Assembly (NCBI GenBank): GCA_041586155.1
Contig: JBFHAT010000009.1
Coordinates: forward strand, 20,826-84,825
Source: JBFGJH01 sp041586155
Lineage (GTDB): Bacteria > Actinomycetota > Acidimicrobiia > Spongiisociales > JAENVV01
DNA length: 64,000 nt
Reading direction: 5' to 3'
Shown: in pieces, positions 9,337 through 17,236 of the stretch
How positions within the stretch are numbered: the first letter of the stretch is position 1
Layout: each line of letters begins with the position of its first letter
Program-made: the position numbers and the translations under genes
Notes under the pieces: model-generated
Database searches by the model: none
What the model saw: only the letters and a program-made list of their open reading frames with translations
Told to the model about the DNA's origin: nothing

Positions 9337-10529
9337 TCGACCTCGCCATCACCGGGGGGGTGGTCGCGACGATGCAGAACGACCCCCTCGCGGCCGAGCA
9401 TGTGGCGGTGGGAGTCTCCGGGGGGAGAATCGTCTTCTTGGGTTCCGAGCAGGACGTCCCGAACGCCGCCGAGACGCTCGAGGCGGATGGGCGGCTCGTG
9501 ACGCCGGGGCTCGTCGACTGTCACACCCACTTGGTGTACGGAGGGGATCGCCTGGCCGACTTCTCGCGACGGCTCGGAGGGGAGACCTATACCGCTCTCG
9601 CCGAGTCCGGCATGGGCATCCTGTCCACCGTAGGCGCAACGCGGTCGGCTTCGTACGAGGATCTCTTGGCCGGCGCGACGCGCAGAGCTCGCTGGCTGGC
9701 CCGCAACGGCGTGACCACCGTCGAGATCAAGTCCGGATACGGGCTGACCGTGGAGGACGAGCTGCGGATGCTCCACGTCGGGCGACAAGCGGCTGCCAAT
9801 GCGGGTTTGCGTGTGTCACTGACGTTGCTCGCAGCCCACGTCGTCCCCCAAGACGAACGCCGCTCCGACTATGTCGAGATGGTGTGCCGGGAGATGATTC
9901 CCGCTGCAGTCGGATCCGCCGAAGCGGTCGACGTCTTCGTCGAGAAGATCGCATTCACCACAGCCGAGGCAGAAACCATCTTCGCGTCCGCCGTCGAGCA
10001 CGGATTCTCCGTCAAAGCCCACGTGGGACAGCTGACCGACCTGGGTGGGGCGCAGGTCGCCGCCCGATACGGGGCCACCAGTGTCGATCATTGCGAGCAT
10101 CTGGGAGAGCCGGCCGTCGAAGCCCTCGCCGTGTCCGGGACGGTGGCGGTGCTCGCCCCGGGCGCCAACATGTTCCTCGACGAGTCACGGCGCCCGCCGA
10201 TCGATGCGCTGCGCCGGCACGGGGTGCCGATGGCGGTGACCACCGACCTCAACCCTGGCTCGTCACCGCTCGCTTCGCTGCCGCTGGCGGCGGCGCTTGC
10301 CGTGCATCGATTCGGGTTGACCGCCGCCGAGGCGCTCGCCGCCATGACCGTCAACGGGGCGCGCGCCCTGGGGCGAGCCGACAGGGCCGGCATGCTCGCC
10401 GTCGGCCGACCCGCCGACATCGTCGTATGGGACCTCCAGCACCCCATCGAGCTGACGTATTGGCTGGGCGCGCCTGCGTGCTACGCCACCGTGGTGGGTG
10501 GCCTGGTCAGTGGGTGGGACGACGCATGA
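9333..10529 (+). CDS. hutI: Imidazolonepropionase
   Basis: A 398-residue metal-dependent amidohydrolase opening the imidazolone ring to N-formimino-L-glutamate. Visible hallmarks are VDCHTHLVYGG (metal His pair), IKSGYGLTVEDE, AAHVVPQDE, VKAHVGQLTD and TTDLNPGSSP (metal Asp). Length matches the family. Start ATG at 9333 overlaps the hutF stop by 4 bases. Order within the operon is U-F-I rather than the order of the reaction steps. Confidence 0.96.
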   Translation: MIDLAITGGVVATMQNDPLAAEHVAVGVSGGRIVFLGSEQDVPNAAETLEADGRLVTPGLVDCHTHLVYGGDRLADFSRRLGGETYTALAESGMGILSTVGATRSASYEDLLAGATRRARWLARNGVTTVEIKSGYGLTVEDELRMLHVGRQAAANAGLRVSLTLLAAHVVPQDERRSDYVEMVCREMIPAAVGSAEAVDVFVEKIAFTTAEAETIFASAVEHGFSVKAHVGQLTDLGGAQVAARYGATSVDHCEHLGEPAVEALAVSGTVAVLAPGANMFLDESRRPPIDALRRHGVPMAVTTDLNPGSSPLASLPLAAALAVHRFGLTAAEALAAMTVNGARALGRADRAGMLAVGRPADIVVWDLQHPIELTYWLGAPACYATVVGGLVSGWDDA

Positions 10530-11101
10530 CGGTTCGAGCGATCACCAAGCTCGGAGATCCGATACTGCGCGCACCGACCAGGCACGTCACCTCATCCGAG
10601 CTGGTAACAGCCGACTGCCAAGCGTTGATCGACGATCTCATCGAGACGATGCGGGCTGCCAACGGTGCCGGGATCGCCGCCAACCAGATCGGCGACCCGC
10701 GTCGCATTTGCGTCATCGAGGTCCGCCCGGGCAACCCTCGATACCCGTACAAGCCTCCGCATCCGCTGACGGTGCTGGTCAATCCCGTGCTGGAATGGCA
10801 GAGCGAAGCCCGATACGACAACAACGAAGGATGTCTGTCGGTGCCTGATCTGCGGGGCGACCTGACACGATCGGTGGAGGTGGTCGTGTCCGGCTACGAC
10901 CGCGACGGCGGTCCCGTGGAGCACCACCTGCGAGGCCTCACTGCGGGGACGGCGCAGCACGAGGTCGACCATCTGGACGGTATCGTCTTCGTCGACCGCG
11001 TCGACGACCCTCGTTCGTTGTCGACGTGGGAAGAATTCCAGAAGCATCGGGCCGGGCCGTTCGAGGCTCGGATCCGGAAGATGGTCGAGGAGATGACGTG
11101 A
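10526..11101 (+). CDS. Peptide-deformylase homologue inside the hut operon
   Basis: A 191-residue protein with all three peptide-deformylase motifs: GAGIAANQ (motif 1), EGCLS with the metal Cys (motif 2) and QHEVDHLDG (motif 3, HExxH-type). The fold and metal site are therefore intact. Known members remove formyl from the N-terminal Met of new proteins. What is odd is the place: it is coupled by ATGA to hutI and by GTGA to hutH, exactly where an N-formylglutamate deformylase (HutG) would complete the pathway started by HutF. It may be a housekeeping def caught in the operon, or a deformylase adapted to N-formylglutamate; the sequence alone does not decide. Confidence 0.9.
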   Translation: MTVRAITKLGDPILRAPTRHVTSSELVTADCQALIDDLIETMRAANGAGIAANQIGDPRRICVIEVRPGNPRYPYKPPHPLTVLVNPVLEWQSEARYDNNEGCLSVPDLRGDLTRSVEVVVSGYDRDGGPVEHHLRGLTAGTAQHEVDHLDGIVFVDRVDDPRSLSTWEEFQKHRAGPFEARIRKMVEEMT

Positions 11102-12612
11102 GTCGAGGTGTAGTCATCGACGGCGGACCTCTCCGTCGGGACGAAGTTGTGGCCGTGGCCGGCGGCGGCGTGGGTGTGACCCTCGACGAGGCGGCTGTCG
11201 GTTCGATGGAAGCCGCACGGACAACCGTCGAGAGCGCCATCGCCGAAGAGCGGGTCGTGTACGGCATCACCACCGGTTTCGGTGCCCTGGCGACCACCCA
11301 CATCGGGCGCGACGACGTCGATCGACTTCAGCACGAGCTGTTGCGGTCGCATGCGGCCGGGGTCGGGCCGCCGCTGCCCGATCCGGTGGTCAGGGCGATG
11401 CTGTTGCTGCGGGCGCGCACACTGGCACAGGGGCATTCCGGTGTGAGGACTGCAGTAGTCGAGCGCATCCTCGATCTTCTGGAGGCCGATATCCTGCCGG
11501 TCGTGCCGGCGCAAGGATCGGTGGGCGCCAGTGGCGACCTGGCCCCGTTCGCCCATCTGGCATTGCCGCTGATCGGCGAGGGGACGGTTCGGCTCGACGG
11601 TGAAGAGATGGCCGCCTCTGATGCCCTCGCCCAGTCGGGACTCGAGTCGCTCAGCCTTCGAGCCAAGGAAGGTCTCAGCCTCCTCAACGGAACCGAGGGG
11701 ATGCTAGCGATGGGAGTGCTTGCACTCGAGGAAGCGGAGCGGCTGGCGATGGTCGCCGACCAGGCCTGCGCGCTGACCGTTGAGGCGGTGCTCGGCTCGA
11801 ATACGCCGTACGATCCCCGGCTCCACGCGCTCCGCCCCCATCCCGGTCAGGTGACGTCGGCGCAACACATCGCCGCGCTGCTCGAGGGATCCGAGATCGT
11901 CGAGAGCCACCGTGAGGACCTGACCCACGCGGTCCAGGACGCCTACTCGCTTCGCTGTGCCCCGCAGGTGCACGGGGCGGTGCGCGACACGCTCTCCCAC
12001 GCCGCCCGGGTCTTCGAGACGGAGTTGGGTTCGGTGGTGGACAACCCGATCGTGTTTCCCGACACCGGCGATGTGCTCTCCGGCGGGAACTTCCACGGGC
12101 AGCCACTGGCGTTCGCCTTGGACTTCATGGCGGTGGCGCTCGAGGAGCTGGCCTCGATTTCGGAGCGGCGGACGGACCGGATGCTCGACCCTGATCGGTC
12201 GTCAGGGCTCACTCCGTTCCTGGCGACCCGGCCGGGACTGCACTCAGGTCTGATGCTCGCCCAATACACCGCGGCGGCGCTCGTGGCCGAGACGAGGATC
12301 TTGGCGCATCCGGCATCGATCGATTCGATACCCACCTCGGGGCTGCAGGAGGATCATGTGTCGATGGGCTTCGGTGCAGCCCGCAAGCTGTGGGATGTGA
12401 TAGGCGATGTCCGGCTGGTGCTGGCCATCGAATTGGTTTGTGGCGCCGAGGGGATCGATCAACGGGCCCCGCTCCGGCCCGGTGCGGGCAGCAGTCGTGT
12501 CCACGACGTCGTTCGTTCGGCGGTGCCGGTGCTGGAAGGGGATCGCCCGATCGGCGTGGACATCGAAGCGGTGGCCGGCCTCATCGCCTCCGGTGCATTC
12601 GACTCGCTCTGA
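11098..12612 (+). CDS. hutH: Histidine ammonia-lyase
   Basis: A 504-residue lyase that deaminates L-histidine to urocanate, the first step of the pathway. The self-made MIO cofactor comes from Ala-Ser-Gly in VGASGDLAPF (residues 144-146). Other landmarks are YGITTGFGAL, RSHAAGVG, GNFHGQPLAF and the late SIPTSGLQEDHVSMG. The GTG start at 11098 overlaps the deformylase homologue by 4 bases; an upstream in-frame extension would run into that gene. It ends the operon and abuts the leftward aminotransferase gene, the two stops meeting in TGATCA. Confidence 0.97.
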   Translation: MSRGVVIDGGPLRRDEVVAVAGGGVGVTLDEAAVGSMEAARTTVESAIAEERVVYGITTGFGALATTHIGRDDVDRLQHELLRSHAAGVGPPLPDPVVRAMLLLRARTLAQGHSGVRTAVVERILDLLEADILPVVPAQGSVGASGDLAPFAHLALPLIGEGTVRLDGEEMAASDALAQSGLESLSLRAKEGLSLLNGTEGMLAMGVLALEEAERLAMVADQACALTVEAVLGSNTPYDPRLHALRPHPGQVTSAQHIAALLEGSEIVESHREDLTHAVQDAYSLRCAPQVHGAVRDTLSHAARVFETELGSVVDNPIVFPDTGDVLSGGNFHGQPLAFALDFMAVALEELASISERRTDRMLDPDRSSGLTPFLATRPGLHSGLMLAQYTAAALVAETRILAHPASIDSIPTSGLQEDHVSMGFGAARKLWDVIGDVRLVLAIELVCGAEGIDQRAPLRPGAGSSRVHDVVRSAVPVLEGDRPIGVDIEAVAGLIASGAFDSL

Positions 12613-13785
12613 TCAGGAGAGCAGCTGCGCCATACGGTTGATGGCGCGCTCGATGTTCTCGGGGGCAGCCGCATAGCTGAGCCGCAGGAAGCCCTCACCG
12701 AATGCACCGAAACTGGTGCCGGCGATGACGGCCACTCCCGCCTCGGTCAGCAGCCGCTCCTCCATCTCTGCGGAGCCGATGCCTGTTCCGGTGATGTTGG
12801 CAAACGCGTAGAACGCTCCGCCTGGCATCACGCACGTGACTCCTGGAAGCGAGTTGAGCCCGTCCACGATGAGCTGCCTGCGCCTCTCGAAGGCTTCCAC
12901 CATTGTCTCCACATCGTCTTGTGGTCCGCGTAGCGCGGCCGCTCCGGCCACCTGGACCGCTGCCGACGCGCACGAGTTCGAATTGATCTGGAGGCGTTCC
13001 GCATCGTCGATGAAGGCTGCCGGCCAGATTCCGTAACCGAGTCGCCAGCCTGTCATCGAATATGTCTTGGACCACCCGTCGAGCATGATCAGACGGTCGC
13101 GCAACTCGGGATGTGCCAACAGGCTGGCGTGCAGCACACCGTCGTACACGACGCGGCTATAGATCTCGTCGGAGAGAATGGCGACATGCGGATGGTCAGC
13201 CAGGCCCTTCGCCAGCTGTCGGAGTGAGGGCTCGTCGATCACGCCTCCGGTCGGGTTCGCCGGCGAGTTGACGATCAACAGCCTGGTTCGATCGGTGATC
13301 TGGCCAAGGACCCGCTCAGCGTCGAACCCGAAGGCGTGGTCTTCGCGCAGTTCGACCGGCACCGGGGTGGCGCCGGTATAGCTGATCATCGATTCGTAGA
13401 TGGGAAAGCCCGGGTTGGGATACATGATCTCCGCCCCCGGTTCACCGAACATCTGGATCGCGAAGAACATCGTTGGCTTGCCGCCAGGTACGAGCATGAT
13501 GGTCTCGACGTCCACTACCACGCCGCGGCGCATGGCCACGTCGTCGCGGACGGCTTCGCGTACGTCGAGCAGACCTTTGGCGGGCGTGTAGAAGTGATAG
13601 CCGTCGGCCAGGGCCTTTTGGCCGGCTGCGACGATGTGGTGCGGCGTTCGAAAGTCGGGCGCGCCGATTCCCAGGTTGATGATGTCGTGCCCGGCGCGGC
13701 GTAACGCCTCAGCCCGTGCCAAGACCGCGAATGCGGATTCGGTGCCGAGGCGGGCCATCGCCGCGGCCATGGTTGGGGAAGTCAC
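12613..13785 (-). CDS. PLP-dependent class I/II aminotransferase
   Basis: A 390-residue fold-type I aminotransferase of the aspartate/alanine/aromatic group. The PLP lysine lies in DGWSKTYSMTGWRLGY, with the ring-binding NSPANPTGG and the Asp/Tyr of LSDEIYSRV. I start it at GTG 13785, which overlaps the stop of the upstream metallohydrolase (GTGA); the frame continues 7 codons further upstream. The substrate is not readable. Its neighbour across the divergent spacer is shikimate kinase, which is compatible with an aromatic role but weak evidence. Convergent and abutting with hutH, so an antisense effect between read-through transcripts is possible. Confidence 0.9.
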   Translation of the reverse strand: MTSPTMAAAMARLGTESAFAVLARAEALRRAGHDIINLGIGAPDFRTPHHIVAAGQKALADGYHFYTPAKGLLDVREAVRDDVAMRRGVVVDVETIMLVPGGKPTMFFAIQMFGEPGAEIMYPNPGFPIYESMISYTGATPVPVELREDHAFGFDAERVLGQITDRTRLLIVNSPANPTGGVIDEPSLRQLAKGLADHPHVAILSDEIYSRVVYDGVLHASLLAHPELRDRLIMLDGWSKTYSMTGWRLGYGIWPAAFIDDAERLQINSNSCASAAVQVAGAAALRGPQDDVETMVEAFERRRQLIVDGLNSLPGVTCVMPGGAFYAFANITGTGIGSAEMEERLLTEAGVAVIAGTSFGAFGEGFLRLSYAAAPENIERAINRMAQLLS

Positions 13786-14411
13786 AGCGTGTAGCTCTCG
13801 CCCCAATCGAGCGGGACGAGCTCGATGTCCGACTCGGCGAGGACACCGGCTGCCATCGCCACGACGAACCTCCGCCCGGCGGCGCTCAGATAGAAGTCGT
13901 GAATGGGTATCACCTGCTTGGGGGCGAGCCGGCGGGCGAACTCGACCGACTTGGTGGTGGTGCCCCAGGGTGTCATGAGCGGAAGGGCGAGAACGGGGGC
14001 GGAGTAGGTCGGCTGATAGCTGTCGCCAGGATGGGTGATCGCCCCCTCCACGGTGTAGCTGCGGTTGGGCGGTGTCGCGCCGGTGGGGATGATCTCATGC
14101 GCGACGTCCTCGGAGGTGATGCCGCCGGGGTCGGTCGTGGCGACCTCGATGCCATGGCGCTCGAGCAGCGTCGCCACGGCCTGGTTCGCATGCACCCGGA
14201 CGTCGTCGCCGCGGTCGAGGATCCACCGCACGAAATCGGGTTTGACGTGATCTCTGTGCTCGTGGGTGATCAGCACGCGGTGCACGTCGCCAATCGAGGC
14301 CAGGTCGATTGCGGCGTCGTCGAAAGTGAAGAATCCGGGGTCGACGATCGTGACGAGCCCGTCGACGGTCACCAGTAGGCATGAATCGGCGAGCCGCCGG
14401 ATGGTGGTCAT
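13782..14411 (-). CDS. Metallo-beta-lactamase-fold hydrolase (UlaG-like)
   Basis: A 209-residue MBL-fold protein with the metal motif THEHRDHVKPDF and a later FARRLAPKQVIPIHDF region, resembling the small UlaG/YtnP-like hydrolases. The ATG at 14411 follows TACGCT by 6 nt with no ribosome site, so it looks leaderless; a longer frame exists upstream but would pass the promoter. It is translationally coupled to the aminotransferase that follows. The substrate is unknown. Confidence 0.8.
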   Translation of the reverse strand: MTTIRRLADSCLLVTVDGLVTIVDPGFFTFDDAAIDLASIGDVHRVLITHEHRDHVKPDFVRWILDRGDDVRVHANQAVATLLERHGIEVATTDPGGITSEDVAHEIIPTGATPPNRSYTVEGAITHPGDSYQPTYSAPVLALPLMTPWGTTTKSVEFARRLAPKQVIPIHDFYLSAAGRRFVVAMAAGVLAESDIELVPLDWGESYTL

Positions 14412-14417
14412 GGTGCG

Positions 14418-14423
14418 AGCGTA
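14418..14423 (-). promoter_or_regulatory. Putative -10 element, leaderless MBL-fold gene
   Basis: TACGCT on the minus strand, 6 nt before the ATG at 14411; no Shine-Dalgarno. It supports the chosen start. Confidence 0.45.
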
Positions 14424-14475
14424 GCTGTCCTGCACAGGGTGCCATGGGGACAAGGTGCCACGGGTCTCGGCTGGC

Positions 14476-14481
14476 TACCCT
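14476..14481 (+). promoter_or_regulatory. Putative -10 element, leaderless aroK
   Basis: TACCCT, 7 nt before the GTG at 14489, and no ribosome site. Confidence 0.4.
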
Positions 14482-14488
14482 CGGGGCC

Positions 14489-15013
14489 GTGACCATCTCG
14501 GAGCGTCGTCACCTGTGGCTGATCGGGATCACGGCGGTGGGCAAGACGTCGACCGGCCGCAGGCTCGCCAGGGCGCTGGATGTTCCCTTCTTCGACACCG
14601 ACGCCGAGGTGTCGCGACGAACCCATCGTTCGATCGAAGATCTGTGGCGAGAGGCGGGGGAGGCGGCCTTTCGAGCCGAGGAGCGAATCGCGGTGCGGAC
14701 TGCGGCGTCGCAGCCATCGCCGACGGTCATCGCCACCGGAGGCGGGGTGGTGCTCGCGCCCGAGTCGGTGGAGCTGATGCGCGCCACCGGCTGGGTCGTG
14801 CTCCTCACGCACGACTTGGACACATTGGCCGCCCGCCTGGCGGCGATGAGTGGGCGGCCGATCCTGGGGAGCGACCCAGCCGTTGCGCTGGCGCGCCTGT
14901 GGTCCGAACGGGAGGAGCGGTACCGGTCCGCGGCAGATCACGTGGTTGACACAACCGGCCGGGCGTCGACCGACGTCGTGTCGGAGATCGCCGTGCTGTG
15001 GCCGCGGGGGTGA
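14489..15013 (+). CDS. aroK: Shikimate kinase
   Basis: A 174-residue kinase that phosphorylates shikimate at O3 with ATP on the way to chorismate. The P-loop is GITAVGKTS, the shikimate-binding Asp is in FFDTDAEV, the Arg in FRAEE, and the glycine-rich ATGGGVVL follows; a lid Arg is likely in SGRPIL. Length is typical. The GTG at 14489 sits 7 nt after TACCCT, so translation is probably leaderless; the frame is open for 36 more codons upstream without a start signal. The other aro genes are not in this window. Confidence 0.92.
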   Translation: MTISERRHLWLIGITAVGKTSTGRRLARALDVPFFDTDAEVSRRTHRSIEDLWREAGEAAFRAEERIAVRTAASQPSPTVIATGGGVVLAPESVELMRATGWVVLLTHDLDTLAARLAAMSGRPILGSDPAVALARLWSEREERYRSAADHVVDTTGRASTDVVSEIAVLWPRG

Positions 15014-15038
15014 CCCGGCACTCGCGCGCCTACGGTCG

Positions 15039-15044
15039 TATCCT
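15039..15044 (+). promoter_or_regulatory. Putative -10 element, leaderless hydroxyacid dehydrogenase gene
   Basis: TATCCT exactly 6 nt before the ATG at 15051; no Shine-Dalgarno between. Confidence 0.5.
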
Positions 15045-15050
15045 CTTGAC

Positions 15051-16274
15051 ATGTTCGATTCGATCCGCTCGCTGATCCGGTTGCAGGAGATCGAATGGGA
15101 TGCCACCGAGCGGCGGCTCTCGCGAGCCGCCAACATCGCCGATCTGCGGAACATCGCCCGACGGCGTCTTCCCGGTGGCGTATTCGACTACATCGACGGC
15201 GCTGCCGAGGACGAGCGCAGCGCCCGGCGCAACGTCGCTGCATTCGGCGACTACGAGTTCCGTCCGGCGGTCCTGCGTGACATCTCTCACATCGACACGT
15301 CTGCCACGCTCTTCGGTGCCCACCTGTCGATGCCGCTGGTGGTCGCACCGATGGGATTCATGCGCATCGCCCACCCGTTGGGGGAGCTGGCGGTGGCCGA
15401 AGAGGCCGCTCGGGCCGGTGTTCCGTTCACGCTTTCGACGTTCGGCACGAGATCGATCGAAGAGGTGGCAGCCGCCGGTGAGGGCACCAAATGGTTCCAG
15501 GTCTACGTGTGGAGAGACCGAGGGTTGGTCCGGGAGCTGCTCGATCGTGCCGGTCAAGCCGGATATCAGGCAATCGCCATCACCGTCGACACTGCAGTGC
15601 TCGGACGGCGCGAGCGTGATGTTCGCCGTGGCTTCACACTTCCTCCGCGAGTCGGTCCGGCCACGTTGGTGGAGGGTGCACTTCGCCCCGGCTGGACGTG
15701 GGAGCTCGTCCGAGCCGATCCGATCCGTTTTGCCAACCTCATCCACCGCGATCAAGGTGATGGGGTCGATCCGGTGAGTCTGGCCGCCCATGCCAATCGG
15801 CACTTCGACGGCTCGCTGTCGTGGTCGGACATCGACTGGTTCCGGGAAGTGTGGCCGGGCCCGATCATCGTCAAGGGCGTCCAGTCGGTGGCGGATGCCG
15901 TCCGATGCGTCGACGCCGGCGTGGAGGCGGTGTGCCTGTCCAATCACGGTGGCCGCCAGCTCGACGGGTCACCGGCGCCGGTCGAGCTCATCGAGCCTGT
16001 GGTTGAGGCCGTCGAGGGCAAGGCTGCCGTCATCAGCGACGGCGGTGTTCGCCGCGGATCCGACATCGTCAAAGCTCTGGCGCTCGGAGCCGACGCAGTG
16101 ATGGCAGGACGGGCGTTCTACTACGGGTTGGGAGCAGCCGGGCAAAGGGGTGTCGAATTTGCCCTGGCGACGCTTCGGGAAGAGATGGAGCGAGTCATGG
16201 CGCTGATCGGTGTCACTTCGGTGAAGGAACTCGACCGGGCACGGATTCGGCACCTGCCTACCGAGCCCATCTGA
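15051..16274 (+). CDS. FMN-dependent alpha-hydroxy-acid dehydrogenase/oxidase
   Basis: A 407-residue TIM-barrel flavoenzyme of the LldD/glycolate oxidase/MftD family. FMN and substrate sites are seen in VVAPMGFMRIAH, WFQVYVWRDRG, ITVDTAVLGRRERD, the FMN Lys of IVKGVQ, the catalytic His of SNHGGRQLDG and the phosphate site SDGGVRRGSD. L-lactate is the commonest substrate, but glycolate, mandelate or the mycofactocin-linked MftD role are possible; no mycofactocin genes are near. The ATG at 15051 follows TATCCT by 6 nt. It is convergent with the next gene; the two stop codons meet in TGATCA. Confidence 0.9.
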   Translation: MFDSIRSLIRLQEIEWDATERRLSRAANIADLRNIARRRLPGGVFDYIDGAAEDERSARRNVAAFGDYEFRPAVLRDISHIDTSATLFGAHLSMPLVVAPMGFMRIAHPLGELAVAEEAARAGVPFTLSTFGTRSIEEVAAAGEGTKWFQVYVWRDRGLVRELLDRAGQAGYQAIAITVDTAVLGRRERDVRRGFTLPPRVGPATLVEGALRPGWTWELVRADPIRFANLIHRDQGDGVDPVSLAAHANRHFDGSLSWSDIDWFREVWPGPIIVKGVQSVADAVRCVDAGVEAVCLSNHGGRQLDGSPAPVELIEPVVEAVEGKAAVISDGGVRRGSDIVKALALGADAVMAGRAFYYGLGAAGQRGVEFALATLREEMERVMALIGVTSVKELDRARIRHLPTEPI

Positions 16275-17138
16275 TCAGTCCGAGACCCACCGATGCAGGT
16301 CATCTGCGATGACGATCTCGCCCCCATAGCCACCAGCCCGAACGTCGTCGACGAACACCATGCGCTGCTCGGGTACGGACGGCGGCGGAATGAGGTGGGT
16401 GAGCACCAACATGGGCACCGAGGACCGGGCCGCCATCGCGCCCAACTCGACGGTGTCGGCGTGGTACTCGGCCAGAGCGGCAGGGTCGCTCAACAGTCCC
16501 GGCGTGATCGCCCTTGCGGCGAACGCCTCGTGCACCAGCAGATCCGCCCCGGTGGCAAGCCGCTCCACTTCGTCGCAGACCCTCGTATCGCCCGACACAA
16601 CGACTGCGTTTCCGCCCGGCGCCGTCACTCGGTACGCCACGGCGGGCTCGATCGGCTCGTGGTGTACGGCAACCGCCTCGACCCGAAGGTGGTCACCCTC
16701 CCACACGGTGACGGGCCGCTCGGTGGGTGCGAACGGCCTCACGTCAGGCGTGGGATCGTCGGGGCGTTGCTGCATCTGTGCTCGCTGCCGGTATTCCGCC
16801 TCCCACGGGTCGAGCAGATGCCGGACGAGATCGGCCGCAGGACCCTCCGGAGCGATCACGGGTAGCGACGGCCGGCCTACGCGGCCGAGATCCTCCAACC
16901 ACCTTGTGAACAGGAGATCCGCAAGGCCTACCAGGTGGTCACTGTGATGGTGCGTGATGAGGACCGCCTCCAGGTCGGCCAGGTCGAAGTCTGCTTCGGC
17001 CATGCGCAGCGTGGTCGCCCTGCCTGCGTCGATCTGAACGGCCGAGCGCTGGTAGCGAACCAGCACGCCCGGGCCTGCACGACCCGGCTGATACATCGGA
17101 GTGCCGGTGCCCGTGATCACTACTTCCATGCCACCCAC
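16275..17138 (-). CDS. RNase Z/arylsulfatase-like metallo-beta-lactamase-fold protein
   Basis: A 287-residue MBL-fold protein of the RNase Z/arylsulfatase branch: VITGTGTPM at the N terminus, the metal motif THHHSDHLVG, VHHEPIEPAVAYR and VSGDTRVCDE. A DUF-like insertion between residues 115 and 160 (DPWEAEYRQRAQMQQ) is charged. I choose GTG 17138 because it lies 7 nt after TACAGT; ATG 17129 three codons in is the alternative. True RNase Z usually has a longer exosite arm, so tRNA processing is not assured. Confidence 0.8.
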   Translation of the reverse strand: MGGMEVVITGTGTPMYQPGRAGPGVLVRYQRSAVQIDAGRATTLRMAEADFDLADLEAVLITHHHSDHLVGLADLLFTRWLEDLGRVGRPSLPVIAPEGPAADLVRHLLDPWEAEYRQRAQMQQRPDDPTPDVRPFAPTERPVTVWEGDHLRVEAVAVHHEPIEPAVAYRVTAPGGNAVVVSGDTRVCDEVERLATGADLLVHEAFAARAITPGLLSDPAALAEYHADTVELGAMAARSSVPMLVLTHLIPPPSVPEQRMVFVDDVRAGGYGGEIVIADDLHRWVSD

Positions 17139-17145
17139 CAGCGCG

Positions 17146-17151
17146 ACTGTA
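17146..17151 (-). promoter_or_regulatory. Putative -10 element of the RNase Z-like gene
   Basis: TACAGT on the minus strand, 7 nt before the GTG at 17138; no ribosome site. Confidence 0.4.
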
Positions 17152-17165
17152 CCCGACGCAGCTCG

Positions 17166-17177
17166 GTGACTAGTCAC
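17166..17177. promoter_or_regulatory. 12-bp palindrome in the divergent spacer, possible operator
   Basis: GTGACTAGTCAC is a perfect palindrome. Its half TAGTCAC recurs about 33 bp downstream in the same 98-bp spacer between the RNase Z-like gene and the subtilase. The two copies could bind a regulator of one or both genes; no known consensus was recognised. Confidence 0.25.
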
Positions 17178-17236
17178 AACATGTTTTTCCAATCTGTGCC
17201 TGTAGTCACTCTGCGTGGTTGGCCGATAGAAGGAAC

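Noticed and set aside
17166..17177. Palindrome as a terminator
   Set aside because: It lies between divergent starts and is short; kept only as a weak operator candidate.
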